Shown: piece after piece, positions 35,053 through 44,360 of the stretch
How the letters are laid out: each line of letters opens with the position of its first letter
How positions within the stretch are numbered: position 1 is the stretch's first letter
DNA from: Reticulitermes lucifugus
Lineage: Eukaryota > Arthropoda > Insecta > Blattodea > Rhinotermitidae
Direction of reading: 5' to 3'
NCBI GenBank assembly: GCA_026260175.1
Contig: JAKCWW010000330.1
Location: forward strand, 55,324 to 119,323
DNA: 64,000 bases
The notes under the pieces: model-generated
Told to the model about the DNA's origin: nothing
Seen by the model: only the letters and a program-made list of their open reading frames with translations
The model's database searches: none
Made by a program: the position numbers and the translations under genes

Positions 35053-35339
35053 CCCTTTAATGAATTTTTTTATCGATGGCTCGACAGCCCCTTGGAGGCC
35101 TAGGCCGTCTCACTTTTCGAGGCTTCATGAACACACATTTTAGACGCACCACACTCGGTAGGACTCCTCTGGACGAGGGACCAGCTCGTCGCAGAGACCT
35201 CTACCTGGCAACACACAATACTCACAAGAGACAGACATCCATGCTCTAGGCGGGATTCGAACATACAATCCCAGTAAGCGAGCGGCCGTAGATCCACGCC
35301 TTAGACAGCGCGGTTACTGGGATCGGCCCTTTAATGAAT
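35053..35339 (-). mobile_element. Full-length SINE with 13-bp target-site duplication
   Basis: CCCTTTAATGAAT occurs at 35053-35065 and again at 35327-35339, flanking a unit of about 260 bp. On the minus strand the 5' head is tRNA-like (GGGCCGATCCCAGTAACC, B box TGTTCGAATCCCGC), and the tail runs through GCGGCC-like and GGGGCTGTCGAGCCAT blocks into an A-run. The conceptual peptide CCQVEVSATSWSLVQRSPT is typical of this family in Blattodea assemblies. The perfect duplication points to a fairly recent L1-type retroposition. Part of the CCC could belong to the element end. Confidence 0.9.
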
Positions 35340-35568
35340 AACGTGGCCTATTCCTATTTTCCCTTCACAGATTTTACGTTTCTACTTCCAATATTAACAG
35401 CACTTACTTTCTGTTCTGAAGAAACGATACGCAGAAGTGCAAACGAAAAAATACGCAAAAATTTATATTGTAAAAAAATGGTTGTAAAATTTCTGGATCT
35501 CATAAAACAGCGTGGACATGATGATGTACTCTATATTACATTTTTACCTGCTTTTTAATGACTATTTT

Positions 35569-35608
35569 AGCCTGATGATGGTCGATCTCTAGACCGAAAC
35601 ATGTAGCT
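35569..35608 (+). ncRNA. Hammerhead-like ribozyme motif, family 1, intact core
   Basis: AGC (stem I), CTGATGA (35572-35578), T, GGTC, 8-nt loop, GACC, GAAA (35596-35599), CATG, TA, GCT (stem I partner). All conserved core boxes are present and both stems pair. The single T between CTGATGA and stem II departs from canonical hammerheads but recurs in every copy in this window. CATG is self-complementary, so stem III may form between two transcripts. A GAATAAA signal follows at 35612. Confidence 0.65.
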
Positions 35609-35812
35609 TGTGAATAAAAAACACAGTTGTGTTAGACTGAACACTTAATGTTGTTTTGGGGAAGAGAAGGGGCTTTCGCAGCCCAACATAGGCTTATATG
35701 AAATAATACAATGTATGTAGACGAAAAGAGAGACGGACAGGCAGAAAACTCTTGTAGAGATGTTAGTGCACTACATTTATACGTTTGATACATGAATAAC
35801 ATGTCTGTGTTT

Positions 35813-35836
35813 TGTGTGTGTGTGTGTGTGTGTGTG
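35813..35836. repeat. (TG)n microsatellite
   Basis: Twelve uninterrupted TG units. The frame that runs through it (poly Cys-Val) is an artefact. Confidence 0.95.
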
Positions 35837-36499
35837 ACGTGCCAAGCGATCCTGTCCGCTTACCTGGCGCAATGTCATCACCCTTCCCTTTCGTGTTTCT
35901 TACCTCAGTAGTTCCAAACATTTTAAGACACATCATCCCAATAATCTCATACCAAATATCAGTTTCGCCATTTTACGTCCAAAAAATGCGCAAGTCAATT
36001 CAACGTGACATTAGCAGCGTGTTTTACTGGCAAAATTGATGAACGCGCGCAATGTTACGTAAAATGTATTCTTATAAAACAATTCAATTTTAACCGAAGG
36101 CCAGCAGATGACCTTCCCAGAATGTGCAATATAACAAAAGATATTCTTTTACCTGTGATGGGTAGGAGTCTCCTTCCTGATCCTTTCACCCTAATGAAAG
36201 TCATCATAAAATATTTCGGTCTCACTAGTTTTTAATCTGTCCACGAATATCACCAGCATCATATTTTAAACAATTACAATTATTTGCAAGACGTTATGTT
36301 TACTGATATTCACTTCTAAAACTTATCATTCGACAGAAGTCATGAAACTGCAAAAATAGGTTCTGTGATTTAATAATTCTGTGTGAGTGTGAAGACTGAC
36401 GTGATATCATTCTTATGGAAAAAAGGCTCCGTAACAAAGTGCAAAGTTCGGTACGAAGAATGAAAGGTTACTAACGAGGAACTTGTATAAAGGCTTCAA

Positions 36500-36610
36500 G
36501 TTTTGTGGGATGTAACGCAGTTCGATAGGCGAGTGGCTCCTAATGTTCCTTTGAAACGTCAGGAACCACTGACCCACGACACAGCGTAATTATCTCAGGA
36601 AACCTGAATC
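36500..36610. mobile_element. Compact head-to-head pair of family 2 termini
   Basis: TGTGGGATGTAACGCAG near 36505 is the complement of the family's tail. The plus copy follows with TTTGAAACGTCAGG (GAAACGTC at 36553-36560) and ACACAGCGTAATTATCTCAG. The upstream CTGANGA box of the plus copy is not preserved. Confidence 0.5.
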
Positions 36611-36669
36611 CTAAACTTAAATCTCTTTGAGAACTTCAAACCTCACACTTATACAATTTAGTTTTTATT

Positions 36670-36784
36670 AACTCACAACACTCAGTCCAACAAAATGCAC
36701 TATATTGTTCCCAGATATTTTATACTATATCACGTTGAACACTCCTACATGTTTCGATCCCTTATGGGATCATCATCAGTGAAT
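36670..36784 (-). mobile_element. Penelope-like terminus carrying the best hammerhead motif
   Basis: On the minus strand: CTGATGA (complement of 36773-36779), T, GATCCC, loop ATAA, GGGATC (perfect 6-bp stem II), GAAA (36752-36755), CATG, TA, GGAG. Stem I is imperfect (one A-G mismatch, then four pairs including a wobble). Downstream on the minus strand come CAACGTGATATAGTATA and CAATATAGTGCATTTTGTTG, the same tail found twice, inverted, at 15640-15815. That tail reaches TAATAAAAAC near 36660. No coding frame is attached. Confidence 0.7.
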
Positions 36785-36924
36785 CACATTAACGTAACAC
36801 TTCACAAAACCGAACTAGCAATCCATGTACACAATAAAAGATGTAAAAAAGTCAACCAGTTAAATGTAAGAGCTTGTTGTATAATGGATCCTGGTATACA
36901 ATGTTTTGAAGACAGTCTACGTTT

Positions 36925-36964
36925 TTAAGGAAGGATAAGACCGTACGGTCTTATCCTTCCTTAA
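36925..36964. repeat. Perfect 40-bp palindrome, no spacer
   Basis: The left half, TTAAGGAAGGATAAGACCGT, is followed directly by its exact reverse complement. It is flanked by AT- and GT-alternating DNA (ATATATATA, then TATATAT and (GT)n up to 37056). It could extrude as a cruciform, or be the fused ends of an inverted element, or an assembly fold. Confidence 0.95.
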
Positions 36965-37605
36965 CTATATATATAGGTACGTATATGTATATAATATATA
37001 AATATAAGTGTGTGTGTGTGAGTGTGAGTGCGTTCGCGCACGCGTGTGTAGAAGCGGTAAAAAAATACCAAGACATGTTATAATATATCGTCATTAAAAC
37101 TAATAAACAATATATATATACATCCAAAACAACACACTCTTATTAAAGAACACAAAAGGCAGGTACAAATAAACATCTTGTGCAAGATGTAACTAAAAAC
37201 AAGAAGCATAATCCTCGGACGTTGATGTCGTACGTATTTACAATTGGCGATCATCAAAGTGCACGACACAAAGCAGCCCCATAAATACTCTGCGACGGGT
37301 CACCTAATAGCTGTTTGGCAAGCCCAGGAAACTCAGCTGCAAGGATAAGGAATTGTAAAGAATTTAAATAAATTCGAAATTACTCTTTCTATACAGAGTA
37401 AATATTAGTCTCTCTTTCAAAACAATGAATTTCTACAGTACAGAGTTTTGTTTAATAATTTAAAAATGGGACGTATATAGTCCAGCACTTTATTTGTGAA
37501 CAGCTGCAATATAGTCGATAGTTTCGTTACCGTAATAGCACTTAAATTTTTTTTAAAAAGTTAATCTTCTGTATTAGGCAAGGAGTAAATAATCGTACAG
37601 GTGTA

Positions 37606-37813
37606 TTAACCCCTTAAAGAATAGCGTTCATCTGATATCATATATACAAACCCACCTCCTACCTCAGAAAGAAAATAATGAGTTTCCAGTTCAATCGCTG
37701 ATTAATGTGGGAACCATACGGCACATATCGAAACTCGTTGCGGACAAAATGCAGATTTTTTTAATCTTACAGCAGGTGGTATATATAACAGCCACTATAC
37801 TTTAAACGGTTAA
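37606..37813. mobile_element. piggyBac-type MITE, second family
   Basis: The left end is TTAA followed by CCCCTTAAAG; the right end is CTTTAAACGG followed by TTAA. The 208-bp unit has no coding capacity. Its right end, read inward on the minus strand (GTGGCTGTTATATATACC), matches the element end at 43434, so the family has at least two members here. Confidence 0.65.
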
Positions 37814-38499
37814 GTGACTCTAACATAAACTTCATGGAAACAAACTTCTCTGCTTTGTGCTTACAGTTGAAAGGAATATATCAAGATAAGTATAAATACG
37901 AGTATTTATGTTTGTCTGAACGACCTTCTTACAAAGAGAACCGACACAGTAAAAATTTCAACTGTAACAGTAAAAGGTAAAGTTGTCCCCGCGCAGGCCA
38001 TGAAGATAAGGTGCAGCGGATGTAGAGCTCCACTCACTTTCTGCCTCGGACCTAGATGGAAGTGCGTTATATTTACGCCCCGAAAAATTTCAGCTGTTTT
38101 CACAGACTACGCATAGGCCTACATTCGTAATTAGGTACACAGGGAATATTAGGAATCGGCTGTGGGAAAACGTTTTGTTTTCCAATCAGAAAGGAGATTT
38201 TACATTATCTTTGAGTCAAAAGGAGGAAGAAACCATTATCACATAGCTCAAGTTAAGAAAACGACATTCATGTTTAGAACTAAAAAAGTATGATCAAATA
38301 ATTTCGTTTCATTATTACGAAAAAACGAGATCGCTCCCTTGTCTACAGAAAGAAACTACCAAACTAATATCGGGAGGAGTAGATTCTTAAATGTCTGCTA
38401 CATCTGTTTACCGGTCAAATCGTCTGAATACGACAAATTATTATATGTCGTTTTTCAAAGAAAAATGTAGGGTCCACCAATTAGCATGGTAGTCAGGAC

Positions 38500-38931
38500 A
38501 CAAGGATAATATTAACCACTCGAATGTAGTCCTAAACAGAGACGAGTGAATATTATCCACCGGCCACGTACAAATACAGACAGGGCACAAGGATAATATT
38601 AACCACTCGAATGTAGTCCTAAACAGAGACAAGTGAATATTATCCACCGGCCACGTACAAATACAGAGAGGGCACAAGGATAATATTAACCACTCGCATG
38701 TAGTCCTAAACAGAGAAAAGTGAATATTATCCACCGGCCACGTACAAATACAGACAGGACACAAGGATAATATTAACCACTCGCATGTAGTCCTAAACAG
38801 AGAAAAGTGAATATTATCCACCGGCCACGTACAAATACAGACAGGGCACAAGGATATTAACCACTCGCATGTAGTCCTAAACAGAGACAAGTGAATATTA
38901 TCCACCGGCCACGTACAAATACAGACAGGGC
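38500..38931. repeat. 87-bp minisatellite, five copies
   Basis: Units begin ACAAGGATAATATTAACC at 38500, 38587, 38674, 38761 and 38848. The fifth lacks 3 bp. The units are nearly identical (a few substitutions). The period is 29 codons and the deletion is 3 bp, so a 164-codon minus-strand frame (38441-38935) stays open across the array with a repeated CPVCICTWPVDNIH unit. There is no start context, domain or flanking gene, so I treat it as a minisatellite. Confidence 0.95.
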
Positions 38932-39126
38932 ACAAGATGCCCCCTCACATGAAACAGACGTTCACTGGACAGACAAATTAATTACAGCACCGAGCACAGT
39001 TTTTCCCACGAAGGCTCAGGTTGCCAAGAAATGTTCCGCGTTTTATTTAACCCAAAGTTCCAACACCCTGTGTGATCATGATTGCGATCTCTATAACATG
39101 GCGCCGTGTTTATTGGTAATTTCTTA

Positions 39127-39165
39127 AGGAAGTTTCGGAGGAGCTTTTTATCTCCATCTTCAGGG
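39127..39165 (-). ncRNA. Hammerhead-like relic, family 2
   Basis: On the minus strand: CTGAAGA (complement of 39157-39163), T, GGAG, loop, CTCC, GAAAC (39132-39136), TTCC. The CTGANGA and GAAA boxes and a 4-bp stem II are intact. The expected GTC after GAAAC reads TTC, so the cleavage-site stem is damaged. Confidence 0.5.
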
Positions 39166-39289
39166 TACTGCAGAAAACATACACTGTAGCCACTTACCCC
39201 AGCAGCTTATTGGACAATCCTAAATATGGAGGAATGGAGCTCTTCGGGAACGTCTTTAAAAATTACCAAACAACATGGCGCCTTATCTA

Positions 39290-39400
39290 AAAAATTGTAT
39301 TCTTCGTCCATTACTTTGTGGAAAAAGGCCGGCCAGATGAAGCCTATCCTCACATTCCCATCCTATTTCTTTAAGATCCGCTTTAGTGTTGTCCGCGCAG
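39290..39400 (-). pseudogene. LINE ORF2 C-terminal relic
   Basis: Minus-strand translation contains NTKADLKEIGWECEDRLHLA, which resembles the C-terminal NIKMDLKEIGW...W.LAQDRDRW segment of insect endonuclease/reverse-transcriptase LINEs. It is part of an 85-codon frame whose remainder is unrelated. A similar relic lies at 53100-53305. Confidence 0.5.
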
Positions 39401-39909
39401 GCCTTTGCAGTCGTAATTTCGAACCTTCGCTTTTCGCATATTAAATAATAACGTACAAAAAAGGATAAATGAAAGAACTCGTAATGTCGTTGCAACAGGC
39501 ACTTCATGTATGATGCTGTATTAAATATAAAAGATGGCACCGTAAAACATTTATTAGTAAATATTTAATTCTTCGTGCAATTACTTATGCGTACAATACA
39601 ATATTTTGCAATGACTTACGAACCCACAAGACTTTCTCGTTGTCCTGTTTCATGCGTAACAGTTATGTCAAAAACAGGACATGTGTTAGCATAATAAAGT
39701 ATAACGAACTTCGTAATGCACTCCAAACATGTCTATCATCCAAGATCGATAAAAAATTAACATTTTCAAACTTTCTCCTTCATTTGCTTTATCATGTTTT
39801 GTTTAACAGCGAGTAAGATTTCCCATGTCTTACTTTCGTAACTATTACTGCCATTACATAACAAGTGTCTATGTATGACAGTCAGTAAAACTGACAATCA
39901 ACTGCAGGC

Positions 39910-39915
39910 TTTATT
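39910..39915 (-). terminator. Candidate poly(A) signal for the minus-strand bHLH gene
   Basis: AATAAA on the minus strand (plus TTTATT), about 645 bp past the stop codon, followed on that strand by GTTGATTGTCAGTTTTACTG, a GU-rich stretch. It is the first clear AATAAA I found downstream, but transcript evidence is lacking. Confidence 0.35.
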
Positions 39916-40559
39916 AATCTATGTTTATATTTTTGATACACAATAAAGAAAAAGGAGCGCACAGTGGCGTTTAGTATTTTAATCAATAAAGTCAGGATTC
40001 TGCGACCTGCCTGTAGCAACAGTCATGCAGTGACACGTTTACGGTGGCTCTTAAACAAATGACACGCTATCATTCGAAGTGGACGTAAGAGCATATTACA
40101 TTACGTCTGATGGAACCAAAAACAGTAATTCAAGTCACAAACAAGATTATACCAAAGCTGGAATCTGAACATCACTGCAAACCGATTTATCATGGGACCA
40201 TCAAATACATTTGAAACACATAAAATACACACCGAAATATAAAATAAACTGTGAAGTTAATGGAACTAGCGCATTTATCGAAGAAGATGAGAACAGATCC
40301 GTATTCAATGGAGACACTTGTGAATGAAACAAAAATTAGTTCATGCACGTCTGGTCGTAACACTGCAATGAAGTCTTCATAAAGCCTGCACAATGTACAA
40401 CAGATATGGACGGCTATTGTAAAACATTTGTAATATATGTGTGTATTATGTTAAATGTGAGAGGTAAGACCCTAAGGAGTAACTGGCCTTTCATGGCTAC
40501 CATCGCACAGTGCTAATGCAGCCACTGATGTCACTAGTAGAGCAAGCTGCACAGACATA

Positions 40560-41639
40560 TCACGGTCTGAGGTCGCTGAACCCTGGAGGTGTAAGGCACG
40601 GATCACCAAAATCAGAAGGCGTGAGTGAGTGCGTGCTGAAGTCAGGGGGTGTGAGAGAGTCTCCAAAATCTGCAGCCGTCAACGAATGGTCTGCGAAGTC
40701 CGAAGGCGTCAGGCAGTGGGGCGGCGTCAAGCAATCAGGCGGCGTCAGGCAGTGCTGGCTCAGGTCGGGCGGAGTTAGGCACTGGTGACTCAAGTCCGGT
40801 GGAGTCATACAACGCCTGTTGAACTCAGACGGTGTTAGGCAGTGCTGGCTCGGATCGGGAGGTGTGAGACAGTGCCTGCTGAGGTCTGGAGATGTTAGAT
40901 CAGCGGGAGTGAGACACTGCCGCGTGAAATCTGGGGGTGTGAGACTCTGCTGCCTTAGGTCTGGTGGTGTGAGGCAGTGTTCGCTAAATGTGAGCGACTC
41001 CCCATCTGACATCAGTTGTAAGCTGCCATTACTGCTACTATTACTACTGCAATTGACGGAGCTCGAAAGCGGAAGTATCGGGACTCGAACATCGGACATC
41101 TGGATGACAGTTTCGGCTTGCTGGAGCGCTTGGCTCAGGGTGGAGATGTATTTCATGGCGAGCCTCAGCGTGGTGATCTTAGTGAGCTTCTCGCTGCCAT
41201 TGTTGTCATGTTGATTCTGGTGACAGGACAAGTGAGGTACAGCACGACGGAGTGTCTCGAAGGCGGCGTTTATTTCCCGCATGCGGTCTCTCTCACGGGC
41301 GTTCGCCGTTTTGCGCCTATACTTGCTCAGAGGCGGGGGCTTCTGTTTTGGCCGGGGCGCTCCTGAAGTTCCTTCACCTCTTTTAGACCTGGAGTTGGCT
41401 GCGGCCCGGCCCCGCTCTTCCGTCTCTGCCCGTTTCTGCAGCGACCGCGGTCTCAGCGAGTACTTATCGCCGCGCTTCGGCGCTGACGAAACGTCATCCT
41501 GCTTGTCTGTACTTGTTGCTGCAACCCCAGCATTATTATTGGGGTCGGTATGATCCTTACCATTTATCGGTGTAAACAGCATGGATGTCCGAACACCCGT
41601 CCCAACAGAGAGCGGGGGCAGAAGAGTCAGGGAGTTCAT
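40560..41639 (-). CDS. delilah: Delilah/taxi-type bHLH transcription factor, paralog A
   Basis: A predicted nuclear DNA-binding protein of 359 residues in one exon. The bHLH spans residues ~106-172: basic region RRKTANARERDRMREIN, helix 1 AAFETLRRAVP, a long loop, and helix 2 KLTKITTLRLAMKYI. The NARER...MREIN basic region and KLTKITTLRLAMKYI helix fit the Drosophila delilah (taxi) family of class A E-box binders, known from muscle-attachment (tendon) cells and wing veins. KYSLRPRSLQKR (59-70) is shared with paralog B. After a Ser/Asn-rich linker, residues ~222-359 hold about 14 units of the form [HQ][CS]LTPPD[LF]xx, rich in T-P sites. The open frame runs on to 41699, but that start would be GTG. 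The ATG at 41639 has A at -3 and gives MNSL, close to MSSL in paralog B, so I chose it. A 5' non-coding exon cannot be excluded. Confidence 0.85.
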   Translation of the reverse strand: MNSLTLLPPLSVGTGVRTSMLFTPINGKDHTDPNNNAGVAATSTDKQDDVSSAPKRGDKYSLRPRSLQKRAETEERGRAAANSRSKRGEGTSGAPRPKQKPPPLSKYRRKTANARERDRMREINAAFETLRRAVPHLSCHQNQHDNNGSEKLTKITTLRLAMKYISTLSQALQQAETVIQMSDVRVPILPLSSSVNCSSNSSSNGSLQLMSDGESLTFSEHCLTPPDLRQQSLTPPDFTRQCLTPADLTSPDLSRHCLTPPDPSQHCLTPSEFNRRCMTPPDLSHQCLTPPDLSQHCLTPPDCLTPPHCLTPSDFADHSLTAADFGDSLTPPDFSTHSLTPSDFGDPCLTPPGFSDLRP

Positions 41640-42145
41640 TCTCGACAATATTATGACTTCAGCCACTTTCACGTAAGCGCAAGGTAAGCAGCTGCACACC
41701 GATAGTCAATTCACTTGCAGCCTCCCTGCTTTGCCAGTAGATGTGTCAGTGCGATATTGTTCGCGAGCACCGTACAGATACTGAAGATGAATATTTATTC
41801 CGACCCGCAACTCGTATCACCTTGAGTTCTTGCACTTTTTGACGTTTGCGTGATGTGCATTAAAGATTACGTCACAGGACACAAACGCAATTCTGTTTAA
41901 TGTCCACATCAAGAATAACACGTTTCGGGTGTCGGAAGTTGTAAATCAATCTCCAGACTGAAATAGTGTAATTACTGCGGCGGCTTCTGAAATTTTTTTT
42001 GTTTTACTCACTTTTTTTGATAACGGAGTGGTTTGTTTAAAGTAATGATAGTAATTTAAAAAATAAATACAGACAGTTCTCAGGTTCACGCCAGATCACG
42101 CGAAAGTATCATTTTAGATTTGTACAGACACACGTAGCCGTGCTG

Positions 42146-42151
42146 CAGCTG
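42146..42151. promoter_or_regulatory. CAGCTG E-box inside a 12-bp palindrome
   Basis: CTGCAGCTGCAG is a perfect palindrome with a CAGCTG E-box at its centre, 507 bp upstream of the paralog A start codon. Class A bHLH proteins bind CANNTG. Another CAGCTG lies at 41690-41695, close to the start codon. Function is inferred only. Confidence 0.3.
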
Positions 42152-43433
42152 CAGCAAGAGTCTCATTAAATAAACCACGCACTTCAACGACAATTATGAC
42201 AGGACGCTTGCCGATTCTAATAAGGCAGTTTTCTTACCCTTATCTTTGATGACGGATGCCGCCGTTTCATATAGACGTTAGATATTATTTTTAACAGGTA
42301 TGAACAGTAGACTTGTTAATATTAATAATCACAAACGTTCACTGTATGACACCACATTACACCGAAATTCACTTTTGGTATAGTTTTATAGTACTACTAC
42401 TACTAGCAGTAGTGGTGGTGGCAGTAGCAGTTGTAGTAAATCATCAAGAAGCGCTGTGTACACATTTGTCACCTGTTACAACTACGTCTTGTTACAGGGC
42501 AAAACTTCAAGAAACAGTCAAAATTCATAGTCCAATGTATATGTTAAATTTGTTTCAATCTACGGTATAATTTACATTTAAACAAAAACCACGAAATATG
42601 TCTATCTTCATTAGATATACATTCCTGAATCGGTTAGTTCTCCATATAATATTACAGAAATTTAGTCGTTAAAAATCACGTCCATTGTCTCATACAAAGC
42701 GCGTGCTTCCTGTGAACCTTTGTTTCCAAGCACTTTTCAGCTTTCGCGTTTTCTTCATGTCTGAATCACTTTCCTTTGCACTGTTCGATCGCACAATATA
42801 AATCTAATTTTACCGCAACTTGCATTTCAATAAGGCATTTGCAGCTCTTCAAAATGTTTTACACAAACGCAAAATTGCGTGACTTTCCCAGCGCCACCTA
42901 ACCTCCCGGAATGAATTACGGCTAATGTCGTACCCGCGCGTTGGTATCTCCGACAGTGGGACAGGCCGAGCGGACGACTCAACTGCTGGAGAAGATATCA
43001 GACTAGTCTGACTCGCTGGACCACTCCACACAGACTGAGCGCGCGGCCCGTGCTCGTTGGGATGCTGCGCGTGCTAGACCAGTGTCTGACTTCAGATGAG
43101 GTAACTGCCAAGGCTTCTGTCTTGCGCCAGTCTGCTAATGCTCTCACTTGCTGCGATGGGTGTAAGTTTGGTACCTTATTTAGCTGCCAAGCGATGCATA
43201 GAATTGCTGATTTTCGTTGATTACAAGACATAAGTGTTATTAGGAAGAGATTATGTAATGGCGCATGTATATGTGTTGAATTATCCATCAAAGGGCTGCC
43301 GATTTCCAACCTCCAATATGCCATCGATTAAAGACAGGGGTAAGCCACAATTTCACATACACTGCAGTCACTATAACCGGCAATGTTCCATGGAACTATC
43401 ATACGACAGACAATTATTTATGTACGAGAACAA

Positions 43434-43520
43434 TTAACCCTTTGAAGCCTGGTGGCCATTATATGTAACGCCAAGTTGAACAATAAAAAACTCCACATTT
43501 GGCAACAAAGTGTAAGAATG
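43434..43520 (+). mobile_element. End of a piggyBac-type MITE (family of 37606)
   Basis: TTAACCCTTTGAAGCCTGGTGG and TTATATGTAACGCC match the inverted right end of the element at 37606-37813. The other terminus was not found, so the length is unknown. Confidence 0.45.
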
Positions 43521-43654
43521 TGTGGGTACCATGTGATTGTTGAAACTGCGACTATTTCAGTAAACAGCTTTCACAGATTGTTTTATATAATGGTAGTACA
43601 GAGTTATCTGTGTGAGGTATAACCTGTATCTTTATATATAACGCAGAATCATTT

Positions 43655-43760
43655 TAGTCTTCACATTCACCGCGGCGGCTTGGGTTCAAGCCCGGCATAG
43701 TCCAAGTGGCATTTAAGGTGGGACAGATTTTTCTCCGAATACATCGGTTTTTGCTTGTCA
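43655..43760 (+). repeat. tRNA-derived SINE fragment
   Basis: GGCTTGGGTTCAAGCCCGGC is a B-box segment, followed by CAAGTGGCATTTAAGGTGGG and TTTTTCTCCG, a SINE body I recognise from arthropod repeats. The A-box half is not clear. Confidence 0.55.
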
Positions 43761-44334
43761 GTATAAGTCTACAAGTGCTCCATATGTATATTCAACTGCA
43801 AAGCTACTCTTAAGAAAGAAACAAATTTGCGAAACCTGGGGACCTTCCAACAAAAGGAATTCGGAATTCGGGGATTTACTTTTAGTCTTCAAAGAATTCA
43901 CTCATTTCAACCTAACGTCTCTTCGCTGATTCTAACATACTTAAAACTGCAGATGACTTTCAATTAAATTTTGTCTATTTGTTATGTACGTGTAGTGCAG
44001 TGACTAAACCAGATATAACTTTATTTTCTGACCGACAAAAACGAGTGCACCGCATTTGTTTATGTACCGCTTTATTTTTAACATCTTTAAAAACTGTAAA
44101 ATGAGTTCCATTCACAATACAGACACACAAACACCTTTTTCAAAACACTGTCCTTTTCAAATTAAAGTCTTTGTAGCTATGTATTATTCGACCAAATCAG
44201 GCTTTGTTTGGTTATTACCCTTTGTTTTAAGTAATAAAATTCAAAATCTCTAATGCCCGGTGTTTGTTCTCACAGGATTTGGTCCTAGAAAAACGTCCCG
44301 TCCGCAAGATAACATAGTTTTGTACAATTCTAGC

Positions 44335-44360
44335 AATCGATAATTATCAGCTTATCGATT
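44335..44360. promoter_or_regulatory. Inverted pair of ATCGAT sites
   Basis: AATCGATAA (44335-44343) and TTATCGATT (44352-44360) are exact reverse complements 8 bp apart. Each is close to TATCGATA, the DRE site bound by DREF in Drosophila. It lies in the shared region between the two bHLH genes. A chance hairpin in AT-rich DNA is also possible. Confidence 0.3.

Noticed and set aside
38500-38931. Regularly spaced repeats as a possible CRISPR array
   Set aside because: The whole 87-bp unit repeats with no unique spacers, and the context is insect DNA. It is a minisatellite.
38441-38935. 164-codon Cys/Trp repeat frame as a secreted repeat protein
   Set aside because: It exists only because of the minisatellite period, ends right at the array edges, and has no signal peptide or upstream exon evidence.
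40819-41553. Plus-strand frames over the paralog A region
   Set aside because: They are antisense shadows of the bHLH coding sequence; the minus strand carries the recognisable domain.
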